Positions 47,828-57,386 are shown, numbered from the stretch's first letter. The stretch is 64,000 bases of DNA from Acinetobacter vivianii (GCF_014635885.1 NZ_BMDR01000001.1:248001-312000); one strand, 5' to 3'. The notes: generated by a model not told the origin, from the sequence alone. Made by a program: numbers and translations.

Positions 47828-49380
47828 GCTTTCACCTCATTTTTGGCTAACTTCGCTTTGATTTTTTGAGCGGATTTTTCTTGAATCGGTTGGATATTTC
47901 TAAAAATAAATACAGCAAACAGGGCACAGGCCAGTAGGAATAAATCAATCCGTAAAAATAGCCAATAACTTTGCAGATCTATGATGAACTGATGATTGAT
48001 GAGATAGAGCAAGTTATAAAGAGGGAGAATCAAAGCCACTAATCCAAAAATTAGTACCTGTGTTTTCCATAAATATTGCTTTTTCGTCACTAAGGCGACA
48101 ATGAAACTTAAACCCCAGACGCTGAAAAATGTATAGATTTCATAATTGGGCATGGTTTCAGTCACATGTACAAATCGATTGGCAAATAAATAGCTGAGCA
48201 TTGCAGTGGGCAGACCAATAAATGCAGCGACATTCAAACGATCAACCAGATAGTAACCGAAATGAAATTGATCAGATTTGTTTTGGATCTGACGTTTTAA
48301 GCTCCACAGCAATAGGCCTGAAGCAATCATTAAACAACCCAAAATACCTGAACAAAAGAATGCGAAGCGCAGTAAAGGTTGGGCGAAGGTCGCCATATGT
48401 AAGCCATAAACACCCGAATGTAAGGTTGCGACAGCACTATTATTACGGGTATTGCCGATAATTTTGCCTGTGCCGTCAAAGGTGATTTGTGCCTGATTTA
48501 AGGTGATTGATCGATCTTCTAACTGCTTAAAGGTAATCACTGCTTGGTCAGTATTGGGATTTTTAACTTCAATTGATGCCAGCGCTTGTTCGCCCCATTG
48601 TTGCTTTACTTTTTCCAGCAGTGTGCTGATCGGTAGCATCTCAGCTTTATGAGGCTCGGTTTGATCTGTGGCGCTCTTTTCAGTCGTTCTAATTTCAGTG
48701 AAAAACTGATAAGGATTCTCTGGATAAAGTTTTTGCATTCCCCATGGCAAATAGAGATAGAAGAAAATCGCCAAGCCTGTAAAGGTAATGGTCAGGAAAA
48801 AGGGAAGTGCGAGTACCGAAGAAACATTATGAAAATCCAGCCAGGAACGCTGCGATTTAAAGGTTCTCAGAGTAAAGAAATCGGTAAAAATCTTTTTATG
48901 GGTAATGATGCCTGAGACTAAGGCCACCAACATAATGAAAGCGGCAAGGCAGGCAATCAAACGCCCGATCATGATCGGGAATCCATACAACTGAAAATGG
49001 AAGTTATAAAAGAATTCTCCACCTTGAGTTGCCGACAATTTTAATTCCTGACCAGTATTGGCATCCAGACTACGGCTTTCATAACTGCCGCTGGCTTGTT
49101 GCCAATACATTTTATTGACAGGTTCTTCGTGATTTGCCACTTTGAGATACCATGACTTGGCATCGCCAGCATGCTTTTGTAGATAATCAGCAGCAGTTGT
49201 GATGGCTGTATCCTGATTCACTTGAACCTGAGCCAGTTGCGGCTGCATCCACAAATTAATCTGATGTCGATAATATGAACTTGTGCCCATTAAGAAAATA
49301 GCAAACAAAAGCCAGCCAAAAATCAGACCCGTCCACGCATGTAACCATGCCATTGATTGGCGAACACCTTTATTTTGCAT
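47824..49380 (-). CDS. PepSY-associated TM protein, paralogue of bfnJ
   Basis: 518 residues with the same layout as the protein at 29937: N-terminal helix GLIFGWLLFAIFLMGTSSYY, PepSY-type periplasmic region with the shared HAGDAKSWYLKVAN, GIITHKKIFTDFFTLRTFKSQRS, DFHNVSSV and PWGMQKLYPEN, and GVYGLHMATFAQP. Probable inner-membrane ferric-siderophore reductase. Flanked by the two small proteins that accompany such reductases, but no siderophore synthetase or receptor is adjacent. Confidence 0.83.
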   Translation of the reverse strand: MQNKGVRQSMAWLHAWTGLIFGWLLFAIFLMGTSSYYRHQINLWMQPQLAQVQVNQDTAITTAADYLQKHAGDAKSWYLKVANHEEPVNKMYWQQASGSYESRSLDANTGQELKLSATQGGEFFYNFHFQLYGFPIMIGRLIACLAAFIMLVALVSGIITHKKIFTDFFTLRTFKSQRSWLDFHNVSSVLALPFFLTITFTGLAIFFYLYLPWGMQKLYPENPYQFFTEIRTTEKSATDQTEPHKAEMLPISTLLEKVKQQWGEQALASIEVKNPNTDQAVITFKQLEDRSITLNQAQITFDGTGKIIGNTRNNSAVATLHSGVYGLHMATFAQPLLRFAFFCSGILGCLMIASGLLLWSLKRQIQNKSDQFHFGYYLVDRLNVAAFIGLPTAMLSYLFANRFVHVTETMPNYEIYTFFSVWGLSFIVALVTKKQYLWKTQVLIFGLVALILPLYNLLYLINHQFIIDLQSYWLFLRIDLFLLACALFAVFIFRNIQPIQEKSAQKIKAKLAKNEVKA

Positions 49381-49382
49381 TT

Positions 49383-49676
49383 TTAATTTAAACCTACAGA
49401 TATGCCAAACAATACGCCTGTTAAGCCCAGACTGATCAACGTGAGTTTCAATAATGAATGTGAGCAGAAACTAATAATGATGAAAATGAGATAAAAGAGA
49501 AGCGCGATAAAAGCTGCCAGATAAATCGCCTCTGCTTTATCAAGTACACGGACAAATAATGAGGTCAGGCTAAGGCTTAAATACATCATACAGAGGTAGC
49601 CCAGTACAAAGGTCAACGCAAAGCGATAGAAAATACTCAGTCGATAGACAAGGGTAAGCGAGGTTGATTTAGCCAT
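49383..49676 (-). CDS. DUF3649-like small inner-membrane protein, second module
   Basis: 97 residues, three hydrophobic helices (FALTFVLGYLCMMYLSLSLT, IYLAAFIALLFYLIFIIISF, LTLISLGLTGVLFGISVGL). First gene of the three-gene module, two bases before the PepSY gene. Resembles bfnI in length, helix layout and position; a GAGGAAGG ribosome-binding site precedes it. Confidence 0.72.
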   Translation of the reverse strand: MAKSTSLTLVYRLSIFYRFALTFVLGYLCMMYLSLSLTSLFVRVLDKAEAIYLAAFIALLFYLIFIIISFCSHSLLKLTLISLGLTGVLFGISVGLN

Positions 49677-49718
49677 AACAGGTCTTGAAACGGAGGAAGG
49701 GAGAAATAAATCACATAT

Positions 49719-49740
49719 GGGAATGATTCTTGTTCATATT
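49719..49740. promoter_or_regulatory. Weak Fur-box-like site before the second PepSY module
   Basis: GGGAATGATTCTTGTTCATATT contains GAATGATTCTTGTTC, a partial match to the Fur 6-1-6 pattern. The position 45 bp upstream of the module start is right, but the match is poorer than at the bfn promoters. Confidence 0.4.
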
Positions 49741-49924
49741 AGCTATTCCTGCCATCTCAATCAATTGCCATTTCATCGTAAATCTAGATAGGTTTTCTAG
49801 AAAACAATGACATCTTAGATGAGAAATGATGTTCACCAATCGTGAACAAATTGCCAGATCATGTTTGATTCAGTGTAAAATCATTTTGTTAGAATCATTT
49901 AAATCTTTCTGTGGGGCGTGGGTC

Positions 49925-51103
49925 TTGTCAAAGCAAAAACTAAGAATTGGCATCGTGGTGGGAGAAGTTTCTGGAGATACGCTAGGGGTGAAACTCATGC
50001 GCAGTTTTCGTGAACAAGGCATCGATGTCGAATTTGAAGGTATTGGTGGGCCACAAATGATTGCGGAAGGTTTCCATAGTTATTATCCAATGGAAATCTT
50101 ATCCGTCATGGGAATCGTGGAAGTTTTAAAAGACCTGAAAAAGTTATTTGCCGTCCGTGATGGCTTAGTTGAGCGCTGGACCGAGCATCCAGTGGATATA
50201 TTTATTGGTATTGATGCGCCAGATTTTAATTTGCGTTTGTCCAAAATCATTAAAGAAAAGAATTTACCAATAAAAACCGTGCAATATGTCAGTCCATCGG
50301 TATGGGCATGGCGTCAAGGCCGTGTGCATGGCATTAAACGCAGTATCGATCTAGTCCTATGTTTATTTCCATTTGAAAAAACGTTCTATGAAAATTATGA
50401 CGTTGCTGCGGCATTCGTCGGGCATCCTTTGGCAAAGCAGTTACCATTAAAAAATCCAATTGCCGAAGCAAAGCATCAACTGGGTCTATCCGCATACAAG
50501 ACTCACATCGCTTTATTACCTGGCAGTCGCCGTGGTGAAATCGAACGTTTACTGCCGTTGTTGACTGGTGCTGCTGACATCCTGCATCGCAAGCATCCTG
50601 AAGTCGAGTTTTTAATTCCTGCGATCAATGATGCACGTAAACATCAGATTGAACAGGGCATTCAACACTTGGATGCTGGTTTAAAGTCGAAAATTCATGT
50701 GTTGGAAAATACCGATGCGGAATCGAAGATTGGCCGTATGGTCATGAATGCCAGTGATATTGTGGCTTTGGCTTCTGGTACCGCGACACTTGAGGCAATG
50801 TTATTGCATCGTCCAATGGTAACGTTCTATAAGTTGAATTGGCTGACCTACATCATTGCCAAATTCTTGGTCAAGATTCCGTATTATTCTTTACCTAATA
50901 TTATTGCAGGTAAAAAAGTCATTGAGGAACTGATTCAGGCCGATGCAACACCACAGCATTTAGCCACTGAAATTGAGCGTTTGATGGATCATGAAACGGC
51001 GCATATTCAAATGATGCAACATCTAAGCATGCATAAACAACTGATCTCAGGCAATACCGAGGATCCAGTACAGGCAATTTTGAACTGTTTAAAAACGGGA
51101 TAA
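49925..51103 (+). CDS. lpxB: Lipid-A-disaccharide synthase
   Basis: 392 residues, a GT19 glycosyltransferase joining UDP-2,3-diacylglucosamine and lipid X in lipid A biosynthesis at the inner-membrane surface. Family marks: VVGEVSGDTLGVKLM, FEGIGGPQM, MGIVEVL, IGIDAPDFNLRL, YVSPSVWAWRQGR, GHPLAK, LLPGSRRGEI and SGTATLEAML. Start is inferred as TTG 49925 (M-SKQKLRIGI) because relatives begin there; the open frame upstream to 49826 has no family similarity. Confidence 0.94.
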   Translation: MSKQKLRIGIVVGEVSGDTLGVKLMRSFREQGIDVEFEGIGGPQMIAEGFHSYYPMEILSVMGIVEVLKDLKKLFAVRDGLVERWTEHPVDIFIGIDAPDFNLRLSKIIKEKNLPIKTVQYVSPSVWAWRQGRVHGIKRSIDLVLCLFPFEKTFYENYDVAAAFVGHPLAKQLPLKNPIAEAKHQLGLSAYKTHIALLPGSRRGEIERLLPLLTGAADILHRKHPEVEFLIPAINDARKHQIEQGIQHLDAGLKSKIHVLENTDAESKIGRMVMNASDIVALASGTATLEAMLLHRPMVTFYKLNWLTYIIAKFLVKIPYYSLPNIIAGKKVIEELIQADATPQHLATEIERLMDHETAHIQMMQHLSMHKQLISGNTEDPVQAILNCLKTG

Positions 51104-51105
51104 AT

Positions 51106-51136
51106 AAAAAAGGTGGCATTGAAAGCCACCTTTTTT
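51106..51136. terminator. Bidirectional terminator between lpxB and the DUF2797 gene
   Basis: AAAAAAGGTGGC / GCCACCTTTTTT, perfect 12-bp stem, 7-nt loop, between convergent genes. Confidence 0.9.
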
Positions 51137-51146
51137 ATGATGCGGA

Positions 51147-52016
51147 TTAGGCGCGAAGGATCAGTTCATAACCCGTATACTTACGGATATTGATCACACC
51201 AATATCCATTAATAAATACTGGCCTTTAATGCCTTGCAACACACCACGAATTTTAGGTGTTTTATCCAGATTCAGTGATTTAATTTTTTCAGGATAATGT
51301 TCAACAGGGTAGATAAACTCTCTTGGTTTTTCGTCCTCTAGAAATTCCAGATTCTCATTAAATTCAAGGTTTTGATTAAATTCTTCGCGAATACTTTGAA
51401 TCTTAGGCGCAAATTCTTCCAGAATCTGATCACGTTTTTCAATCAGATCTAATGGCTCAGCTTCGCCTTTAAGAAGTTTACGCCAATCAGTTTTATCTGC
51501 GATTTGTGTCCCAATTAAAGTTTCCAAATGGCCTGACAAACGACGTGAGCCTACTTTCATAATTGGTAAAGCCTGAGTTGCACCTTGATCCAGCCAACGG
51601 GTTGGCATATTCACGATACGGGTAATCCCGATTTTCAAGGCACTTGAATTGGCTAAATAAACAATATGCGGCTGAAAGCAGACATCATGAGCGAACTGGT
51701 CTTCACGGCAAGTGCCCAAGTGATAATGGCAGGTTTCAGGCTTCATAATACACAGATCACATTCTGCTTTTGTTTTAAAGCATTTGAAACAATGACCTTG
51801 TGAATAAGACTTCGGTGTTTTTGAGCCGCAAGAGGTACAAAAAATATTACCAGTCCATTCGATCTCGATTTCCTGCCCTAAAACAAAAGGTAGGTCAGTT
51901 TCTGTACGATCTAATATAAATTTATATTCAACATTTGCCTTGCTTGTTGATTGATCAGTTACACTATGCGTTTTGAGCGCTGCATGCATTTTATGACAAA
52001 TGCCTTGTAGTTCCAT
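51147..52016 (-). CDS. DUF2797-family zinc-binding protein
   Basis: 289 residues. A Cys/His cluster at about residues 60-110 (FCTSCGSK, HCFKCFKTKAECDLC, ETCHYHLGTC) suggests two zinc sites, followed by IVYLANSSALKIGITR and TRWLDQGATQAL, which resemble a GIY-YIG-like fold as proposed for DUF2797. ATG at 52016 is preferred over 52043 because GATGAGAG lies upstream. Divergent from the next gene by 38 bp. Molecular function unknown. Confidence 0.75.
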   Translation of the reverse strand: MELQGICHKMHAALKTHSVTDQSTSKANVEYKFILDRTETDLPFVLGQEIEIEWTGNIFCTSCGSKTPKSYSQGHCFKCFKTKAECDLCIMKPETCHYHLGTCREDQFAHDVCFQPHIVYLANSSALKIGITRIVNMPTRWLDQGATQALPIMKVGSRRLSGHLETLIGTQIADKTDWRKLLKGEAEPLDLIEKRDQILEEFAPKIQSIREEFNQNLEFNENLEFLEDEKPREFIYPVEHYPEKIKSLNLDKTPKIRGVLQGIKGQYLLMDIGVINIRKYTGYELILRA

Positions 52017-52054
52017 TAATAAACTCTCATCTTTCTCAATCAAGGGTTGCAGTT

Positions 52055-52516
52055 ATGGCTGAACAAAATGTCATCACTTCTATGCTAGACGATTTATCTC
52101 AAGAACAGCCCATTCATACTGCACTTTGTATAGGTCAGCAGATTGACCAAAATGCTTCAATTCAATGGCATTATTTTAACGTAACTGACTTTTTAAGTCT
52201 GCCATTTACGCAGCGTTATGATTTAGGTTTTGTATTATTTGATACCGAAGAAATGCAAAATATTACCGAAACACAAAAAGCACAGCTTTTGGTGAAGTTG
52301 CGTGACCTGATGGCGAAGCGAATTGTGGTGGTGAGTAAGCGTGAAGATGAAAAGCTATTGCGTTCACTGGGTTTCACTCAACTGATTGATAAAACCACAC
52401 ATGACAGCAATTTTGCATTATGGCAATTTAATATTTTAACCTATAAACATGTGCCAGACTGGTTTAACTCCAAGTTCTGGGCCAATCCAGAAAACTGGGA
52501 TAAATTCCGCTGGTAA
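52055..52516 (+). CDS. Conserved hypothetical protein (DUF6231-like)
   Basis: 153 residues, soluble, no signal peptide. It has a Rossmann-like alternation: TALCIGQQIDQ, YDLGFVLFDTEEM, MAKRIVVVSKRE and the C-terminal aromatic NILTYKHVPDWFNSKFWANPENWDKF (parts KHVPDWFN and PENWDKF), a pattern seen in a gammaproteobacterial family of unknown function. It recalls a methyltransferase-like fold without the SAM motif. Divergent from the DUF2797 gene. Confidence 0.65.
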   Translation: MAEQNVITSMLDDLSQEQPIHTALCIGQQIDQNASIQWHYFNVTDFLSLPFTQRYDLGFVLFDTEEMQNITETQKAQLLVKLRDLMAKRIVVVSKREDEKLLRSLGFTQLIDKTTHDSNFALWQFNILTYKHVPDWFNSKFWANPENWDKFRW

Positions 52517-52665
52517 GCAGTTGATGCTGCGATTTAAATTTGATTGAGATTTCGGTCGGAGATTCTCAGCAAAGCCTTGCAAAATTTAACAATTTATCTT
52601 TGTGCTGTATTTTCAAAGCAGCGTATGCTTTTGGAATAAATAATTCCAAAAGGAAAGTTTAGGTT

Positions 52666-53283
52666 ATGACAGATTTAACCAATATTGTTGAAATTTTAGC
52701 GAAGCAAGCTTTAGGCGGCGGTCAACAACAGTCAGGTCAAGCTGGCGGTTTAGGTGGGATTTTAGGTTCGGTTCTTGGTCAGTTGGGTGGACAACAGCAA
52801 AATACTCAAAACCAGCAAGGTGGTCTAGGCGGAATCTTAGGTTCTGTATTGGGTCAATTAGGCGGTGGTGCAGGTTCAACTCAAAGTAATGCAACAGGTG
52901 GAAACACAGCACAAACGTTGTTGATCGCAGTTTTACCTTTAGTTTTGGCATGGATTCAAAAACAAGGCGGCTTACAAGGTGCTTTGGATAAATTGAAAAA
53001 TGCTGGTCTAAGCAATCAGGTACAAAGCTGGGTTGATCCACAACAGCAAAATGCTGAAGATGTACCTGCACAAAATATTCAAAGCTTATTTGATGATCAG
53101 GACGTAGAACAGGTTGCTCAGCAAACCCAAGCGCCTAAACAGGCAATTTACGGTGCCATTGCTTCGGTTTTACCACAAGTGATTGATTCATTGACGCCTC
53201 AAGGCAGCAGTACCAATCCTCAAGAAGCCAATCAGGATATTCAGCAAGTGTTGAATCTTGTGAGTGGTTTTTTAAAGAAATAA
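52666..53283 (+). CDS. YidB-like/DUF937 protein with glycine-rich repeats
   Basis: 205 residues. Two copies of GGLGGILGSVLGQLGG (about residues 27-42 and 51-67) in a Gln/Gly-rich segment, a hydrophobic helix TLLIAVLPLVLAWIQKQGGL near residue 85 and a C-terminal helical part (QAIYGAIASVLPQVIDSLTPQG) typical of DUF937/YidB. AAAGGAAAG precedes ATG 52666. Function unknown; not secreted by any visible signal. Confidence 0.75.
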   Translation: MTDLTNIVEILAKQALGGGQQQSGQAGGLGGILGSVLGQLGGQQQNTQNQQGGLGGILGSVLGQLGGGAGSTQSNATGGNTAQTLLIAVLPLVLAWIQKQGGLQGALDKLKNAGLSNQVQSWVDPQQQNAEDVPAQNIQSLFDDQDVEQVAQQTQAPKQAIYGAIASVLPQVIDSLTPQGSSTNPQEANQDIQQVLNLVSGFLKK

Positions 53284-53295
53284 ATTAATCTCAAT

Positions 53296-53325
53296 AAAAA
53301 GCCTGTTCACATGAGCAGGCTTTTT
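53296..53325 (+). terminator. Terminator after the DUF937 gene
   Basis: AAAAAGCCTG / CAGGCTTTTT with a 10-nt loop. The remaining gap to 53582 is AT-rich and shows no gene. Confidence 0.88.
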
Positions 53326-53582
53326 TATTTAAGCGATTTGCATGGTTAGATTTTCTGAATTAAAAATTTCAGGGTGAGTCTAAACATATCTAAAAGCATG
53401 ATTCTAAAGATGCTAAAAACATGTTGTAAAATAAATTATTTCTAGGTATTTATCATTAATATTAGGCGATTGCGCACCATTTTCTCTTATTTTAGGCGTG
53501 GCAGAACAAGGGAACTAGTAATTCGAAATTTTCGTAAAGAGGTAAAAAGTTTTTTTACTGAAAAATAATAAATGCAAAAAAT

Positions 53583-53606
53583 AAAAGGGCAGATTGCCCT
53601 TTTATT
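53583..53606 (-). terminator. Terminator after the porin gene
   Basis: AAAAGGGC-AGATT-GCCCTTTT with flanking A/T tracts extending the stem. Confidence 0.88.
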
Positions 53607-53631
53607 TTTTGTTTAAGAAGCTAACTTCAAA

Positions 53632-54729
53632 TTAGAAGTTATATTCCATACCCAAACCGATAACAGTTTTCTTGTTATCATCTTTTTGCCAGTCAATTTT
53701 TTGTTGAGCAACAACACCGTAGAAGCGAGCTTGTTTGTTGATGTTGTAGTCTGCACCGATACCATACAAGTCATTTTTACGATCTTCACGACCATCAACT
53801 TCTGTTTTTGCAGAGATGTATTCTGCTTTTAATTTCACAGGTGTAGAAGGGATCGCATATGCAGCTGTTACGCCAAATGCATCTTCTTTTAAGCCTTTGT
53901 ATGAAACAGCTGGTGTACCAGCAACAACAACTGTATCGTCAGTTGGTTGAGCAGTTTGCCATAAAGCACCCAATACTAAACCGTTAACACCAGCTGGAGC
54001 CAAGTCTAAAGAACCTGTTACACGGATTGCATCAGAATAGATTTTGCCACCAAGTTCTTTGTTATAAGCATTATAAGTTGATGCTACACCAAAGTTACCT
54101 GCAACAGCTGCTGCTAGGCCATAGTCTTTATTTTCATAGGTAAGAGATGTTGAAACACCGTCACCAAAACCATCACGGCTGCCTTTTTGGCCTTTCGCAT
54201 CATTTTTAACAGCTGAAGATTCTTCACCTTGCTGGAACATGATGTTGAATGCTAGACCACCTAGTAATTTCTTGTCTGTTTCAAAACCAACTACGTTGCT
54301 TAAACGATCTTCACCAGCAAGAACTTTGGTCATATCTAGTTCAGTGTGATCGTTAAAAATATCTTGGTTATTACCTGCAGCAGTTTTAAGGTAAGAGTCG
54401 AATTGACCTACTTTTAAAGTACCAATACCGTCAGACTTAAGACCAACAAAACGGTTACGCATACCCCAGTCAGTATCTGAACCAGAACCGTCAGCTGAAA
54501 CACCCCATTCTGCTAAATAAACTGCTGATAATTTCTCAGTCAGTTTTTCTTCACCTTTTACACCGATACGAGAAGCGTTTGAGTTTACTTTAGTTACGCT
54601 TTCGTCTTTAAAGCCATTTTTATCAATTTGATCCAAAGTCACATTGAGCTTACCATACAATGTTGGTGCTGCTTGCGCTGCATTCATGGCTAAAGTTGCT
54701 ACAGTAGCAGCAAGAAGCAATTTTTTCAT
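53632..54729 (-). CDS. General porin (Gram-negative trimeric porin family)
   Basis: 365 residues. Signal peptide MKKLLLAATVATLAMNAAQA, mature start APTLYGKLNVTLDQ, which is the first strand of the Neisseria/Burkholderia-type porins, then SRIGVKGEEKLTEKLSAVYLAE, RFVGLKSDGIGTLKVGQFD and a C-terminal strand ending GLGMEYNF with the terminal Phe required for outer-membrane assembly. Forms a 16-stranded diffusion channel by family. Monocistronic. Confidence 0.9.
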   Translation of the reverse strand: MKKLLLAATVATLAMNAAQAAPTLYGKLNVTLDQIDKNGFKDESVTKVNSNASRIGVKGEEKLTEKLSAVYLAEWGVSADGSGSDTDWGMRNRFVGLKSDGIGTLKVGQFDSYLKTAAGNNQDIFNDHTELDMTKVLAGEDRLSNVVGFETDKKLLGGLAFNIMFQQGEESSAVKNDAKGQKGSRDGFGDGVSTSLTYENKDYGLAAAVAGNFGVASTYNAYNKELGGKIYSDAIRVTGSLDLAPAGVNGLVLGALWQTAQPTDDTVVVAGTPAVSYKGLKEDAFGVTAAYAIPSTPVKLKAEYISAKTEVDGREDRKNDLYGIGADYNINKQARFYGVVAQQKIDWQKDDNKKTVIGLGMEYNF

Positions 54730-54942
54730 TGAGATTTCTCCAAAACACTTTTTTGTAAATGGCCGATGCCTTAGTTACTGTTATAAGCTTGCTTGTGTAC
54801 ATAAAGTTACACAGCTCACTGACTTGTATGCAGTATCGGTAAACTTTGTGACAGAGAAGTGAAAGAAAAATGACAGTTTGATGACGATTCATATTTGGTA
54901 ATAATTATATTTCTTATTTATTTTTAATGGTTTATAAAATAA

Positions 54943-54968
54943 AAAAACGGAGTAACAACTCCGTTTTT
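54943..54968. terminator. Terminator after the HIT-protein gene
   Basis: AAAAACGGAGT-AACA-ACTCCGTTTTT, perfect 11-bp stem; ends minus-strand transcription from 55396. Confidence 0.9.
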
Positions 54969-54982
54969 GACAAAGCTGACGT

Positions 54983-55396
54983 TTAAAGAGCAGCTTTGAT
55001 CTTTTCAGCAAATGCTTTAATTTTTTCCTGATCACCCATTTGTGCAGCATGGCGACCAAGCTCATGTATTGAACTTGGAATCAGGTGAAAGTGGACGTGT
55101 GGTACGGTTTGGCCCGCCGCAGCACCAGAAAGTTGCATCAGGACAATGCCTTTAACATCCAGCGCTTTTTCCATCGCTTGAGCAACTTTTTGTACGATTT
55201 GAATCGTGTAAGCGGCTGCATCTGCAGGCAAATCAAGTAAAGTTACCGCTGGTGTTTTTGGGATAACTAAAGCATGACCATCAGCTTGAGGCATGATATC
55301 CATGAAAGCGAGTACCTGATCATCTTCATAGATTTTGATTGCAGGTAATTCACCACGCAAGATACGTGCGAAAATATTTTGGTCATCGTATGCCAT
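54983..55396 (-). CDS. HIT-family (HINT-like) nucleotide hydrolase
   Basis: 137 residues. Contains the histidine triad HVHFHLIP (H100, H102, H104) and the N-terminal [12 protein letters not shown] and [15 protein letters not shown] of Hint-type AMP-lysine hydrolases. Cytosolic housekeeping enzyme acting on nucleotide phosphoramidates; the physiological substrate is usually unknown. Confidence 0.9.
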   Translation of the reverse strand: MAYDDQNIFARILRGELPAIKIYEDDQVLAFMDIMPQADGHALVIPKTPAVTLLDLPADAAAYTIQIVQKVAQAMEKALDVKGIVLMQLSGAAAGQTVPHVHFHLIPSSIHELGRHAAQMGDQEKIKAFAEKIKAAL

Positions 55397-55497
55397 GATT
55401 CATCCTTAAAATAGGGAGTATGTGCTTTAACATTGAAAACTTGGGCATTAAATAAAATAGCCTAAAGCGGAGCGCTGAACACTCCGCAAAGATTTGC

Positions 55498-55767
55498 TTA
55501 TTTGCAGTTTAGCTCTTTTTGGCGAGCTTTAATGTCATCAAGGCGTTGTTGCTCTTTGTCAGAGAACTTCGGCTTAGTGGTGTGGCAGTTTTCATTACCA
55601 AATTTTGCTTTAGCATCAGCATCTTTAAAACAGAATCCTTTAGATGCATAGATGAGGTTATAGTCATCCTGTAACTTTTTACATTCTTGTTCTGGGGTTG
55701 CCGCTTGTACGCTAAAACCAGTTAGGGTCATTAAGCCTGCAAAAACTGCAACTGTTAATTTATTCAT
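55498..55767 (-). CDS. Secreted small Cys-rich protein, YARHG-like
   Basis: 89 residues with signal peptide MNKLTVAVFAGLMTLTGFSVQA. The mature part has four Cys (ECKK, GFCFK, ENCHT, LNCK), enough for two disulfides, and YASKGFCFKDADAKAKFG followed by a charged helix, which resembles the YARHG extracellular domain with SK in place of RH. Role unknown. A GAGGAACACC ribosome-binding site precedes the start. Confidence 0.7.
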   Translation of the reverse strand: MNKLTVAVFAGLMTLTGFSVQAATPEQECKKLQDDYNLIYASKGFCFKDADAKAKFGNENCHTTKPKFSDKEQQRLDDIKARQKELNCK

Positions 55768-55888
55768 GAGGTGTTCCTCTAATCAAAAAGGTATAAACCG
55801 ACGCTTTATGAAGATAGATCCATATGGCTGTTGGTCGCTACGTATATACCAATATAAGGTTTCTTAATAAAATTTCAATAAAACTCTA

Positions 55889-55988
55889 TTATTTGAGTGT
55901 AATTTTACTCCACAATTTATCCTTATAGTTATAAAAATCCTTTTATATCAATATGTTTTAATAAATTTTAAATAAAACATATAATTAT
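55889..55988 (+). repeat. Left copy of a 100-bp imperfect direct repeat
   Basis: Compared without gaps to 63650-63749, 74 of 100 positions are identical by hand count, including GTAATTTTACTCCA (55899) and AAAACATATAATTAT (55974). Weaker collinear similarity continues to about 56050. It lies in the 626-bp gene-free stretch 55768-56393, otherwise AT-rich without features, and may be an old integration-site copy. Confidence 0.6.
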
Positions 55989-56332
55989 AAGGCAGTTCAT
56001 TGTACACCATTTTACTTGATTAACTTCTAAGTCACTCTTTTTATAAAACTTTTTAGAGATTAGTCTAATCATTATTGTATTAACAAATTTCATTGTAAAT
56101 ATTCGATGACTGATTTATTTCGATCAATGTAAAAGGCCAAAAACAGAGCATAATAGATTTATCTTGAATGAAAATTTAAATTATAAAGCGTCAAAAAGAA
56201 TAATAAATTTTAGAAAAAAGCCTGAGATGTCAATCAGATATTGAGAGAGTGATATTGATTAATATTGAATAGCGCAGGGAAATATCTACTGTGATTTTTT
56301 GATCGCTATTTATCTTCCGTTTATTTCTATTC

Positions 56333-56364
56333 ATCAAAAGGCTGTAGCTTTACAGCCTTCTGAT
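56333..56364 (-). terminator. Terminator after the 56394-56771 gene
   Basis: ATCA-A-AAGGCTGTA / TACAGCCTT-C-TGAT hairpin with a GCTT loop and one internal mismatch. Confidence 0.65.
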
Positions 56365-56393
56365 GTGCTTGATAAATGTGGTATTTCTTCTGC

Positions 56394-56771
56394 TTAAGCA
56401 CCATTGTATTGCGCATTACGAAAGTCGATACATTGTTCTTTGCTATAGCGCATCGTTTGGCTATTGGCATTTCGCTTTATGGCACGTTGATAATTAATAA
56501 TTTTCTTCAAATTACCTTTAAGCCATTTGATTGCTAGTTCATCGGGAGTAATCGGACGAGGTTGACTGACAGATGTATCCTTGACCAGAACGGAATGCCA
56601 ATCAAAAGGAGCAGCCTGAACGCCACCAAAAAATTCAGTATCAAATTCAGGTGTGTAATTTAATGAAACTTTAAGTAGATAGATTTTCGGGCCTAAACGC
56701 ACATGGTAGAAGCCATCGATATCTTTGCCCATGTACTGTGTGAATGGGGTTGTATAGTGTTGCTTTTGCAT
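56394..56771 (-). CDS. Hypothetical protein
   Basis: 125 residues, soluble. N-terminal half has strand-rich GKDIDGFYHVRLGPKIYLLKV; the C-terminal half is basic (KWLKGNLKKIINYQRAIKRN). ATG 56771 is supported by TGGAG 8 bp upstream, so the longer reading by four residues is less likely. No family recognised. The 354-bp gap to 57125 shows nothing. Confidence 0.55.
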   Translation of the reverse strand: MQKQHYTTPFTQYMGKDIDGFYHVRLGPKIYLLKVSLNYTPEFDTEFFGGVQAAPFDWHSVLVKDTSVSQPRPITPDELAIKWLKGNLKKIINYQRAIKRNANSQTMRYSKEQCIDFRNAQYNGA

Positions 56772-57125
56772 CACATGCTCCATAAATGAATTTTCAGAGA
56801 TGTGAGTTGGCGAAGTTGTACCTTGTCGAAGATTAAATCATGGGAGAGAGAAATGTATTTTCGGAACTCACCTTATTGATATGGTATCGAAGTGTTCATA
56901 TTTACAGCATTTAAAAGCAATGATGCGTCATAACTTGTCGGTGAATTTTTGTCCTATTTTGAAAGGATTTTCAGAACGAGGCGATAAGTTAAAAGTTCTA
57001 AAAATGACTAGGTTTATTTATTCGCTAAAGAAGGATTTGTTGTGACTGTTTATCCGTTACAATTATCGGGCGATCATTAAAATTAACGCTTAACAACACA
57101 TTTACTTTTATCAAGAATTTAAAAA

Positions 57126-57386
57126 ATGCTGAAATATATTAGAAATAACTTTCCTATTTTTATACTCATTAGTATTGTAATTATTGGATTTGCTTATCCT
57201 TTTTACACAGGTCAATGGATTATGGCACCAAGATTGGGTGAGGTGGATCTTCAATGTTATGGTGTAGATGTTCCTGAAGCTATACCTCACGCGAGGGTAC
57301 TTCATTTTTGTTCATGTATTCATACGGTTGGGATTGAAAACAAAGCAGAAAAGTATCAATACTGCACCAAACAAATAAGCAAGTAA
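57126..57386 (+). CDS. Small membrane-anchored hypothetical protein
   Basis: 86 residues with one N-terminal TM helix (FPIFILISIVIIGFAYPF) and a short Cys-containing outside domain (DLQCYGVD, HFCSCIHT, YQYCTK; four Cys). Weak ribosome-binding site. No family recognised. Confidence 0.5.
   Translation: MLKYIRNNFPIFILISIVIIGFAYPFYTGQWIMAPRLGEVDLQCYGVDVPEAIPHARVLHFCSCIHTVGIENKAEKYQYCTKQISK

Noticed and set aside
49826-49924. 33-residue N-terminal extension of LpxB
   Set aside because: No family similarity upstream of the TTG at 49925, where LpxB relatives begin.
52740-52870. Tandem GGTxTAGGxGG-like units as a CRISPR or regulatory repeat
   Set aside because: The two units are in frame and encode the duplicated GGLGGILGSVLGQLGG segment of the DUF937 protein.
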